Assembly: GCA_902651635.1 (NCBI GenBank)
Contig: CACRSC010001917.1
Coordinates: forward strand, 25,218 to 89,217
Direction: 5' to 3'
Source: Mastigamoeba balamuthi
Lineage: Eukaryota; Evosea; Mastigamoebida; Mastigamoebidae
DNA length: 64,000 nt
Below the pieces are notes generated by a model. It was not told where the DNA came from, ran no database searches, and was given only the letters and a program-made list of their open reading frames with translations. Made by a program: the position numbers and the translations under genes. Positions 54,818 through 64,000 of the stretch are shown here, piece by piece. Positions within the stretch are counted from its first letter, which is position 1. Each line of letters starts with the position of its first letter.

Positions 54818-56740
54818 TCACTCGTGCTGAGTCCTTGTGTTCTGAACGGGTGCCTTTACCCACTCGTGGTCGAGGACCTCGTCGATGCTCCTGGGTCTCG
54901 ACCCCGCATCCTGCGAGCACAGCCACGCGATAAACCGCTTGGCCTGCGCCGACAGGTTCTCCACCTTGGAGAACCGCACCATCGAGCCGACCATGAACAG
55001 GTCCGACTGCACGCTCGAGACCTTCTCTGCGGGCGGTGCGATCAAGTGGCCGATGCTGGCGCCGAACGGGCGAGCCTCCTCCAGGTCGATCAGGACCCAG
55101 CGGCCCTCGTACTTGAGCACGTTGGGCCAACGGACGTCGCAGTGGGCGTAGCCGACCGCGTGTATGCAACGCAGTGCGTTCAAGACCTGCCTCATTACGC
55201 CCTTGAGCTCGGGCTCGGACGACGGGAGAACTCGCTCCCCAACTGGCGCCACGCTGATGTGATACCTGAGGCTCCCGTCCTTCGTCTGCGCAGCCGAGTA
55301 AGCGGAGAGAACGTGAGGGCCGTGTGGGCGCACTGCAGGGCAATCGATCCTGCGCCAGTCCGAGACAGCAACGAGGTTCTCGCAGGTGTGGCCTCGGAGG
55401 ACGTTGTACAGTGTCACCAGCTGCGCCCAGTGGTCGCTGGACGAGAGGAACGACTTTGACACGTAGCTCCTATGGAACACAAGCTGCACGGGTTGCGTCA
55501 AGAGAGAAAAAAAAAAGCACCGAGGGCGGGCGCTCGTATGCGTACCTCGGTGTCGTTGTGCAGACACTTCTTGAGGTACGGGTACGTGATCTCTGGCAGC
55601 GAGTACTTGAGGGCGAGCAGCACTTGGCACATCGACGCCGTGGCCATCGTGGCACACCAGCGGTCCTGCACAACAGCAGTGCACCAACACGATAAGAGCC
55701 GAGTGCAAAGTACACGGGGGCAAGCAAGTGCACTCGCCTCGGGCGTCCGGAGGTCCATGGGGCGGCTGACCCTGAACACTCGGGCGCCGGCGCTGGCGCT
55801 GGGGGCCACCTCCCTGCACGTGTCGAGGTCGTTGCTGACGAGGTCCCGCCTGACGATGACGAGCAGCTCGTAGTCGTGGCGCGACAGCGCAAAGGCAAAC
55901 TGGAACCACGCCGCGCCCCAGCACGGGGCGGGGTCGAACGTGGCGTTCGAGGCCACCATGCGCTCCGCCTCGTGCATGTCCCCGTCGGTGGCGAGGCCTG
56001 TCCGTGCATGAGTGGCGATGTGCGAACGGGGGAAAGAGAGGGCTGTCCACGGTTACCAAAATAGACTCGGTATCCTCCGATGTACACCGCGATGCGCGGC
56101 GAGCCGTCGGCCGAGGCGCTCTCCTGGCAGTTCTCCACGACTGCGAGCCCCGCGTCGCCCGCTGCTCGGGGCTGGCCGAGGGCCAGGACTGTCTCGGCCA
56201 CGAATGCCTCCACGAAGACATTTGCACCAGTGGCGCCACCGGAGCAGCCGAAATCGCCGAGCCTGCGCGGGTTGCGCCACACGTGAGCGCGGACATCGCG
56301 TGCGCGGGGTGTCCGCGAGGAGGCGGATGCGGGCGCCGAGGGGCTTCGGAAGCGGGGGGGAAGAAGAGTTCTCTCGTTCTACGCAGGTTCAGAAAACGCA
56401 CAATGCGCACTACTGGACTGAGCTGCAGTGCTTTCTGACTGTTGTCTCAATATCACTCGTGGGGCTCCAGGAGCTCCGCCACCGCAACGAGCGCACGAGT
56501 GGGGGGCAGGGCACGGGGGACGCACGGGCCGGGGGCTGGGGAGCAGCCGCAGAGAGCCACCTCGAGCGAGCAGAGCCAGGCGGACCACTCGGAGGCCGTC
56601 CGCGGGGCTCGCGAGGCGTCCGACACGGCCGACGCGTCGAACGTCGCCGGGGGGCAGCAGCACGCGCAGGGCTGCGGGCAGCGCGCGGGGGCGAGGAGGC
56701 TGAGCGAGGGGGAGGGCGACAGGGCCTCTGTTCCGTCCAT
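54818..56740 (-). CDS. Divergent protein-kinase-like protein
   Basis: Five exons: 56740-56457, 56262-56057, 55997-55738, 55665-55546, 55483-54818; 511 residues. Donors are GTGATA, GTAACC, GCGAGT (GC-AG) and GTACGC. The C-terminal half is a kinase fold with HCDVRWPN in place of HRDxxxxN (Asp and Asn kept), LIDLEEA in place of DFG (Asp kept), a candidate strand-3 Lys in SYVSKSFL, and the helix GVMRQVLNALRCIHAVGYA. No glycine-rich loop is seen. The N-terminal half (Cys/Pro-rich start, then ANVFVEAFVAETVLAL) has no recognised domain. The layout recalls protist and fungal kinase-like proteins of the Crinkler type, but the family is not certain. Exon 1 and the GC donor rest on phase matching alone. 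Confidence 0.65.
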
Positions 56741-57229
56741 GCCGGGTGCGGAGAATGCGGTGGAAAGGGCTGAGAGAAGAGCGAGAATGGGGGGGTGGGG
56801 CTTTGCTTCGAGAAGATCTGGGGCTGGGCCTCTTCTTTTTCGCCCTCGAGCAGATAGCAGACGGGAGGTGCACTGCACGTTTCTCGGGGCGACGTGTGTG
56901 TGTTTTCCAAGCTACAGACAGCACGCCACGATGGGGTCATCCCGCACAGCGGGGTCGTCGATAATCACTGATTTTTGTCTCCAGGGGAAGAAAGATATCG
57001 GCTGTTTTTTTCTGCCCGCAGCACGCGGACAGAAACATAAGAGAGAACGGCTTGCTTGGGGCTCGGTGCAGGCGAGCCTCTGTCGGAACAACAGCCGTGG
57101 CTGGTTTGTTTGTGGGCACACGGATGACGTGCGAACCTATGTCTTCATTTGTGAATTGGCCAATTCTCGTCATTTGTGTTGTGGACTGGACACAAGGCAA
57201 ACTAAAGCGAAGCTGACGGGGTCTCGAGC
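56741..57229. other. Intergenic, no gene seen
   Basis: The spacer between the LysRS stop and the kinase-like start, both on the minus strand. The frame upstream of the kinase ATG stays open for about 46 codons but is low-complexity. Confidence 0.45.
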
Positions 57230-59394
57230 TCACTGCGAGGCCGGGGCGGCGGCGGCCGGGGCGGGGGCGGCAGCGCCAGCGGCAGGGGCAGCGGCGGGGG
57301 CGTCGGGCTGGTCCGAGGGCTTCATGGCGGGGAAGAGGATGACCTCCTTGATGTTGTTGGTGTTGCAGAGGAACATGCAGAAGCGGTCGATGCCGAAGCC
57401 CCAGCCGCCCGTGGGGGGCAGGCCGTACTCGAGCGACGTGAGGAACTCCTCGTCGACGTAGCCCGTCTCCTCGTCGCCGGCGGCCTTGGCCTTGGCCTGC
57501 TCCTCAAAGCGCTCGCGCTGGACGAAGGGGTTGTTGAGCTCCGTGTAGGCGTTGGCGACCTCGCGGCCGACGACGAAGACCTCAAAGCGCTCGGTCAGCG
57601 CGCGCTCGCGGCGGTGGTACTTGGCCAGGGGGCTCATGAGCTCGGGGTGGTCCATGACGAACGTGGGGTTGACGCACGAGGGCTCGACGAGCTCGCCGAA
57701 GAGCTTGTCGAGCAGGCGGGCGTTGGTCAGGGGCGGCGGGACCTTGAGCGAGCGCTGCTCGCAGTGCCTGACGAGGAAGGCGTTGGCCTCGGGCCCGTCG
57801 AGCGGGCGCGGGATCTGCTCGCCGAGGGCCTCCTCGAGGCCGGCGATCATGGGCACGCGGCGCCACGGCGGCGTGAAGTCGACCTTCTTGCCCTGGTACT
57901 CGACGACGAGGCCGCCGGTGATGTCCTTGACCATGCGCGCGACGAGCTCCTCGGTCATCTTGATCAGGTCGTTGTAGTCGGCGTAGGCCATGTAGAACTC
58001 GCACGTCGTGAACTCGGGGTTGTGCGTCAGGTCGATGCCCTCGTTCCTGAACAGGCGCCCGATCTCGTAGACGCGGTCCAGCCCGCCGACGACGAGCTCC
58101 TTGAGGAACAGCTCGGGCGCGATGCGCAGGAACATCTCGCGGTGCAGGTCGTTGTGGTACGTCACGAAGGGCTTGGCCGTCGCGCCGCCCGGGATCATGT
58201 TGAGGATGGGCGTCTCGACCTCGAGGAAGCCCATGTCGTCGAGGTACTTGCGGATGCTCTTGATCACGTGCGTGCGCACCTGGAAGTTGCGCGCGTTCTC
58301 GTGGTTGATGATCAGGTCCAGGTAGCGCTGGCGGTAGCGCGTCTCCTGGTCCTTGAGCCCCGACGTGTTCTTGGGCAGCATGTGCAGGCAGGGCGAGAGC
58401 AGCTGCATCTCGACGGGCATCAGGCTCAGCTCGCCCGTCTTGCTGCGCGCCGGGTGGCCCCGGGCGCCCACAATGTCGCCGCGGCGCAGCACGTTGTTGA
58501 TCAGCGCAAAGTGCTCGGCGTCGCCGTACGACCGCGCGTTGCACATGATCTGCACCTTGGTCTGGCACTCGTACAGGTCGTAGAACGCCAGCGACGAGCC
58601 CGACATGCGCTGCGCGAGGGCGGGAACACACTCTGTGAGTCGCCTGCTTTAAGCCCCCCAAACAGCAAACGGACCCCCCGCAGAGACAATTTACAGACAA
58701 CATTCCTCCCCGTCTGACACCAGCACAGGGCCCACCCTTCCTCCCCGCCCCTCCCCTCCAGCCCGTGTGGGCAGTGGCACGCGTGTTGACACGGGGGGTG
58801 GTGGAGCGTGGAAGATAGAACGCGTGTGTGCAGCACCCCAGGGTCCCCTCCGAGAAGTTTAGCAGAAAGCACACGCCACCGGCCTTTTCCCCACACCCAT
58901 CAGCAGCCCAGGGCAGCCCACAGGAGGGTCACGGGAGGTAGGTGGAGGGGGGAGAGGTGTGGCTGGCGGGTGGGGAGGGGCAGGAGCTACCTTGGACATG
59001 ATGCGGCCCGCGACAGAGACGACGTCCTCGGACTGCTCGCCGTTCTTGAGCGACTCGTAGCGCTGGCGGAACTCGGGCACGCGCAGCGTGGCCTCGAACT
59101 TGTGGGGCCACGGGTTCAGCTTGCCGCTCGTCTCCAGCTCCTGCCGAGGGTGGGGAGGGTGGTGGTGGGGAGTGGGGTCCGTGAGCTCCAGCCGTCGGAC
59201 GAGAAGGGCGGGTGTTGATTTTTTATTTAAATTGTTTGCTGTGCCTTGAGCTGAACGCTGCGGTTCTCCATGTAGGCCGTGGGGTCCAGGGCGTCCTCGG
59301 CGTCCTGGGCGGCCTGGGCGGCGGCGGCCGCGGCCTTCTTGTTGCCGCCCTTGGCGGGCTGCGGCGACTGGGACTGGGGCTGCTCAGCAGACAT
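57230..59394 (-). CDS. KARS: Lysyl-tRNA synthetase, class II cytosolic type
   Basis: Three exons: 59394-59245, 59140-58991, 58609-57230; 559 residues. It charges tRNA-Lys with lysine using ATP. The N-terminus has the eukaryotic Lys/Ala-rich extension. Exons 1-2 join [14 protein letters not shown] to [19 protein letters not shown], and exons 2-3 join [11 protein letters not shown] to [12 protein letters not shown] (the OB-fold anticodon domain). Class II motifs are present: motif 1 with the LEVETPIL start, motif 2 ([15 protein letters not shown]) and motif 3 ([13 protein letters not shown]). The C-terminus is an Ala/Pro-rich tail. Intron 1 (104 nt) starts GCACAG after AAG, another GC-AG intron. 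Intron 2 (381 nt) starts GTAGCT and is unusually long for the window. Confidence 0.95.
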
Positions 59395-60276
59395 TGTTGC
59401 TTTGGGGTGTGTTTTTTGTCAACGGCGCGTAAAAAAAGTGAGGTTTTTCTGTCGCGAACAAACAGCCTTGCCACGTAGACGTGATATCATCTCTTCTGAA
59501 AAATCGGGGGTGGTGACCGCCGTGCTCGCGTGGCACGGCGCGCGGGCGGGGTCGGCCGAGCAACGCGCGTGCAGCGGAACGGGCGGGGTGTTGATATGGG
59601 TCCGGGTTTGAAGACGACTCCCGACGTTTTCCCAACGCCCGTTGCCCACACCTCACACCCCCCTGCTGGCTGCTGGCCTCTGGCCCGTGCGAAGGCGTCG
59701 CCCGAGGGGTCCGACACTCGGCCACACGAGCTGGCGCATCCCTGGCAGCTTCTGCTGTGATTTGCAAGGCTCGGGTCAGCGCTGACTGGGCACAGTGCGA
59801 TCCAGCACGCACTGAGACCGCAACGAAAACGGCATATCGATGGCCCGCGCGCTGCCTGAGCACGGATCGGCGACCCTCTCACTCGTGCCGGCTGACGGGA
59901 GAGGGCAGAGGCCTCGCACAACGCTCGCAGAGGGGCGTTCTCGTGCGGGTTCCGATGCATTTAAGGGAAATTTCCCCTTTCTATCCGGGAAAGGGCGCGT
60001 AGGACCAGGAAAAGGCCATCCGTGGACCATGGGAAGCAACCCTTTGGGGTCCCTGCCACGGCCAGGGCCGTGGGCAGCTGCAGCTGCATCGCCCCGCGCT
60101 CGGGGAGCGCGCGCAGGGCCACGGACTCCCTCTGTTTCCACATAATTCGCTCGGGTTCGCGTCCCGTGTGTGACCCCCACCCACACCGTCTTCGCCTGTG
60201 CCACAGGGGGCACCCGTGTGGGGGACTACTGACTGCGACTGTCCCCCCCACCTCCTGACGCCCCTCCTGCGGGCAC
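59395..60276. other. Intergenic, no gene seen
   Basis: Upstream of LysRS there is gtgatatcatctcttc (59480-59496), about 90 bp before its ATG. Between 60040 and 60130 several short GC-rich inverted repeats could fold as hairpins (for example around cacggccagggccgtg), but I cannot assign an RNA. No gene called. Confidence 0.4.
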
Positions 60277-61970
60277 TCACACCAGCGGCTGGCGGTGAAT
60301 GAACGACCCGCGACGTGCAGCGATGGCAGCGGGCACGGGCTCGCCGCCATCGACCACGACGTCGCCGCCGACGACGACAGTGTCTACGCAGCCGCGCACG
60401 GCGACGCCCTCGAAGGGGCTCTGGTCGCTGTTCTGGTGCAGCGCCTGCGCCCCCAGCACCCTGCTGCGCCCCGGGTCGATGACGACGACGTCCGCGTCCG
60501 CGCCGGCCCGCAGGGACCCCTTCCTGGGCCACAGCCCGTACCTGCGCGCGGCCTCTGTGCTGACGACCTGGGCGAAGCGCTGCAGCGGCATGCCGCGCGC
60601 CACGACGCCCTCCGAGTAGACCAGCTCCACGCGGCTCTCGATGCCCGAGAGCCCCCCGGGCATGCAGTAGAACGGCGGCACGTCGCCCTGCGAGCGGTCC
60701 CACCAGCGCTCGGTGCCGCCCTCGTCGTCGGGCGCGGGCTCCCGGGCGAGGCCGCCGGCGGACCACTCGAGGCGGAACTCGGGCGTGCGCCTGGCGCCCC
60801 TGCGCTGGGCCCGCGTGAAGCCGCAGTGGTCCGTGACGACGAAGCCCAGCGTGCCGTCGAGCAGCGCCGCCCACATGGCGTCGACGTCGCGCCGGGGCCG
60901 CAGCGGCGGCGCGCAGAGGTAGTCGGCCGCGTCCTCGCGCGCGTAGACCGCGTCGTCGAGCACCAGGTGGTGCGCGCAGACCTCGCCCGTCACGGGGCCC
61001 ATCGCGCGCTCCCCGCCGCCGCCCGCGCGCGGGCGCTGCGCCCGCAGGGTCGCCAGCGCCAGCGCAGCGGTCACGTGCACGACGTGGACGCCCGCGGGGA
61101 CGCCGACGGCGTCCGCGAGCATCGCGACCCTGTGCGTGGCCTCGGCCTCGCCCTGCACGGGCCGCGTCCACGGCTGCCAGGAGGCCGCGGTCCGCCCGAG
61201 CGCCCTGCACGCGGCCACGCGCCGCGCGATCAGCTCGTGGTGCTCGGCGTGGACCAGCGGCAGGCCGCCGCAGGCCGCGATGGACACGAGCGCGTCGAGC
61301 AGGTCGCCGTCGGCCAGGCGGAGGCCGTCGTAGGCCGTGTAGATCTTGAACGAGGGGCAGCCCGCCCGCACGGCCTCGGGCACCTCGCGCACGAGCTCGG
61401 CGCGCGTCAGGGCCGCGTGCAGGCCAAAGTCGACGGCGCTGCGCGACTCGGCGGCGGCCCGGCGCTCGCGGATGGCCTCGGCGAGCGTCTGGCCCGCGCG
61501 GGCCTCTGCAAAGTCGACGACGCACGTCGTGCCGCCGCAGAGCGCGGCGGCCGTGCCGGTGCGCCAGTCGTCGCAGCTGACGATGCGGTGCGGGCCCTGC
61601 GGGTACTCGAGGTGGCAGTGCGGGTCCACGCCCCCGGGGATCACAACTTTGCCGCTGGGGCCGTTGGCGTTCGCGTTTCCAGGCGCAACGTCAGCGATGA
61701 GAAAAACCGGGAAATCGGAACCGAAATCTTAAAACAAATCAAGAAAATAGGGACCAAATCGGAGAAAGACAATTCCCTGTGGGGGCCGACAGAATCCGCG
61801 GCGCACCGTGCATTTATGACGCGGGCAGAGGGGGCGAGCGGGGGGCGAGGCTGGCCTGCGCGGACGACCTGCGCGACGCGGCGGCCGCTGATGTGGACGT
61901 CGGCTTCGCAGCAGTACTCGTCGGTGGCCACGCAGCCTCCCTCGATGACCAGCGTCGACGGCTCCTCCAT
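60277..61970 (-). CDS. DPYS: Dihydropyrimidinase / hydantoinase
   Basis: Exon 1 61970-61807, a 152-nt phase-2 intron (GTGCGC...CCCCAG) 61806-61655, exon 2 61654-60277; 513 residues, the normal length for the family. It hydrolyses the ring of dihydrouracil, dihydrothymine or hydantoins, step two of reductive pyrimidine breakdown. The junction restores ARVINARGKVVIPGGVDPH. Metal and active-site residues are all visible: HCH in DPHCHLE, the carboxylated Lys in SFKIYTAYDG, His in HAEHHE and in HVVHVT, and Asp in VTDHCGFT. Probably a cytosolic tetramer. Other amidohydrolase relatives (D-hydantoinase, CRMP) are less likely, because CRMPs lack these ligands. Confidence 0.92.
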
Positions 61971-62369
61971 CGTCGTCGTGTCTTGTGTGTTGTGTGTGTG
62001 TTGTCCTCCGGTGCAGTGTAGTGTGGCCAACGGCCAATTTTGTGAATCTCGTGGATTCGTGGCTACACGTGTCGGTGCCTACTGAGGCCTGCGGGGACTG
62101 CGTCGTTCGAGGGCTGACTCTTCTCTGTCAAAAGCCCCCTCTCTTCCCCGGTAGATTGCTCATTGCTGCCTTGGGTCCTGGTGCTTGAATCTCATCCCAC
62201 AGCTTCGGGAGGGTCTCCCGGTGGACTTCCAGGAAGGCAGGAGCACAGGGACCCTCAGGGCGGGCTTCCTCGACCCAGCAGGGAGTCTACCGAAGATATG
62301 TGGGATCTGTCCGAAATATCTGCAGATTCTTCAGCTCTTTTGTTGCAGCGCGGGGGGCAAGCAGCAGCG
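61971..62369. other. Divergent intergenic region with paired ATATC elements
   Basis: Between DPYS (-) and LSM8 (+). gaagatatgtgg and gaaatatctgcag lie at 62292-62330, 40-78 bp before the LSM8 ATG. The DPYS side is GT-rich (gtgtgttgtgtgt). Confidence 0.5.
62292..62330 (+). promoter_or_regulatory. Paired ATATG/ATATCTGC element before LSM8
   Basis: Two copies of the recurring AT-rich upstream element about 25 bp apart, 40-78 bp before the start codon. Promoter function inferred. Confidence 0.35.
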
Positions 62370-62889
62370 ATGTCGCACCTCCTCGAGAGCTACGTCGAGA
62401 GTGCGCGCACCCCCTCCTCCCCCACAGCACCCTCCCTGACCTCTTGCGCCCGCCCCTCGTGTGCTGTGCCGTGCGGTGCGCGTGCAGAGCGGATACAGAT
62501 CGTGACCAACGACGGGCGGAACATGCTGGGCACGCTCAGGGGCTACGACCAGGCCGTCAACATCGTCCTCGACCACTGCGTCGAGCGCGTCTACTCCAGC
62601 AAGGGCGTCGACAGCGTCACCCTCGGCCTCTACCTCATCCGCGGCGACGACATGTGCGCTGCCCCCCATCCCCCTCCTCTCCTCCCCCTCACTCCCTTCA
62701 CTGTTGCTGTGCTGTCGCTGTTGCTGCCGAGCTGGGGGGTCCCCTCGCCCCCTGGCTGGTCGCCCTCGAGCGGTGCTCGTGCTCACTGGCTGGCGCAGAG
62801 CGATTGTGGGGGAGGTGGACGAGGAGAGAGACAAGAAGATCGACCTGGCCAAGATCAGAGCAGAGCCCCTCAAGGCCGTCGAGCACTGA
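62370..62889 (+). CDS. LSM8: LSm8, U6 snRNA-binding Sm-like protein
   Basis: Three exons: 62370-62400, 62488-62653, 62799-62889. Introns are 87 and 145 nt, both starting GTGCGC (phases 1 and 2). The product is 95 residues against 96 in human. The Sm1 motif is VTNDGRNMLGTLRGYDQAVN, and the Sm2 region is LGLYLIRGDD|IAIVGEVDE, joined across intron 2. The C-terminus LAKIRAEPLKAVEH is typical of LSm8. LSm8 replaces LSm1 in the nuclear LSm2-8 ring that binds the 3' end of U6 snRNA. The ten-codon first exon ends at the first Sm strand. Confidence 0.93.
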
Positions 62890-63690
62890 CCCACCGCCTC
62901 CCTCACATTCCCCACTCCCTACCCCCCCTTCACACCCAGTGCACCGCACCGGAGGGCCAACGCCGACCGAGGCAACGCGAAACCGCCGCTTTGGCCGCAG
63001 GGCGTCTGGCGTCTGGTGTCTCGGGGTGTCTCTCCGGCCCCGCTCGGGCCAGGCCTGGCCACCTGCCCGCGCCGGGGCCAGCGTTGCCAACGCATAGCCG
63101 TGCACCAGTGTGCGGCGACCGCCGATGCGCCTGTCTCTTTGCTCGGATGCCGGGCCTGTGGGCTTATTCTGGCTGAGCTTGACCAGCCCCCGTCTGTGCC
63201 ATCCGCGGCCATCCCAGTGGCTCGCGGCTGCGCCCCGTCTCGTTCATCGTACGCCGGGCCTGCGGATAATCCGCGTCCCCTCGTATGGCACCCCCAGGGC
63301 TCTCGCCTGGCGGGCATCGCAGCCTTGCCAAGTGCAAATGCCCGGCGCCGACATGCGCGTCCATGGCGCCAGCCCGGTAGTCTGTGAGGTAAAGGGCGAG
63401 TGACTGGTGTGAATGTGGTTTTTCACCTGCAAGTGCTCTCGAGTGGCACAGAGACATAACTCCGTAACAGGTGGTTGTGTGGCAGCACGGACTGGAGCAC
63501 GAAAACCTACGAAATTTTACGGGCAAAACTGTTTAAGAGTATTGAAGAACTCATTATCGTATTTGTTGATGGGACATTTAGAGGATGGAGATATGCAGTG
63601 AAGGCTCTATGTCAAAGAGCTTTACTCTGTGGTATGCTAGATCGACGTATGCCCTTGGAAGCACTACGACTGGCCTTGCGCATGTAGACT
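62890..63690. other. Intergenic between convergent genes, no gene seen
   Basis: The 3' flank of LSM8 and of the partial gene at the window end. GC falls sharply after about 63400. Short open frames only. Confidence 0.45.
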
Positions 63691-64000
63691 TCAGGCTGAG
63701 GGGACCCTGCGATACCACTGCGGGGCAACACATTGGTTGTACTGGCATTCGTACCCGTAGTAGCAGTAGCCGCAGGACACCACGCCGCCACAGCCGTCGT
63801 TGGCAGTGCCACACTGCGAGCCCTGCGGGCACGCAGTCGAGGCATCGGCGGGGACACAGCTCGCAGGCCTCGCGCTGCCGCTTCCGCTGCTGCTGGAGTC
63901 GATCTGCTGGAGGTATGTCGCAGGGAACTGCGTGATGCCACAGCCCTCGGGGCCGCGCTTGATGTACATGAAGCCCTTGCTGGTCGACGCGTCGCCCGTG
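63691..64000 (-). CDS. Secreted Cys-rich protein, C-terminal fragment (partial)
   Basis: Only the C-terminal 103 codons are in the window; the frame is open to the edge. KGFMYIKRGPEGCGI resembles the end of papain-family proteases (GYFYIKRG...CGI). After a Ser/Gly linker comes a Cys-rich module with CGTANDGCGGVVSCG and C...YGYECQYNQC, a spacing common in secreted eukaryotic and bacterial add-on modules. A cysteine protease with a C-terminal Cys-rich domain is the best guess, but the catalytic part lies outside the window. Confidence 0.5.
   Translation of the reverse strand, partial: TGDASTSKGFMYIKRGPEGCGITQFPATYLQQIDSSSSGSGSARPASCVPADASTACPQGSQCGTANDGCGGVVSCGYCYYGYECQYNQCVAPQWYRRVPSA

Noticed and set aside
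59961-60350. Small minus-strand protein upstream of LysRS
   Set aside because: It overlaps GC-rich hairpin sequence and has no domain, signal peptide or fitting splice sites.
60295-62085. 596-codon open frame on the + strand
   Set aside because: It is antisense to dihydropyrimidinase, which has all its metal ligands on the minus strand.

Overview
This window comes from the nuclear genome of a GC-rich, intron-dense unicellular eukaryote. The evidence is spliced genes with short introns (mostly 40-300 nt) and eukaryote-only proteins: KIN17, LSm8, STK19, a CHD-type chromatin remodeler, cytosolic-type lysyl-tRNA synthetase, RhoGAPs, and a protein with a PARP zinc finger and a PBZ finger. There are no operons and no recognisable rRNA, tRNA, CRISPR, phage or retroelement. 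The RhoGAP expansion and the secreted protease and carbohydrate-binding genes would suit a free-living amoeboid protist (perhaps an amoebozoan). That placement is inference only.

Layout. At 1-4762 (-) lies the 5' part of a giant protein with seven MIB/HERC2 repeats, zinc-binding Cys clusters and RCC1 blades. 5270-17893 is a secretory-type block: two related putative carbohydrate-binding proteins (5270-6677 -, 9768-10743 +), an EF-hand-like protein (7922-9169 +), a beta-helix/PKD/LamG protein (11152-14579 +), a papain-family protease with one in-frame TGA (14787-16097 -) and a coiled-coil protein (16545-17893 -). 18358-20254 (-) is a type I membrane protein. 21025-28339 (+) is a 2167-residue CHD remodeler ending in an FY-rich domain. 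29111-46869 holds five tandem copies of a RhoGAP plus beta-propeller gene. Copies 1, 3 and 5 look whole, copy 2 is cut down and crosses an assembly gap, and copy 4 is decayed. A Myb/SANT-like gene (38852-39814 -) sits between copies 3 and 4. 47155-62889 is mostly housekeeping: a membrane protein, KIN17, zf-PARP/FHA/PBZ protein, STK19, a divergent kinase, LysRS, dihydropyrimidinase and LSm8. A partial Cys-rich secreted protein ends the window at 63691-64000 (-).

How genes relate. KIN17, the zf-PARP/FHA/PBZ protein and STK19 are neighbours, and all belong to families tied to DNA damage or repair; the last two share a 123-bp divergent promoter. Most other neighbours are unrelated, as expected in a eukaryote. 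Exon models were built by hand from frame continuity, protein-family alignment and splice phases. Two genome-wide patterns stand out. Six of about 42 modelled introns outside the RhoGAP array begin with GC rather than GT, four of them with the same hexamer GCACGT, and more than half of the GT introns begin GTGCG. A short AT-rich palindromic element (GATATC/ATATCT type) recurs about 25-105 bp upstream of many start codons.
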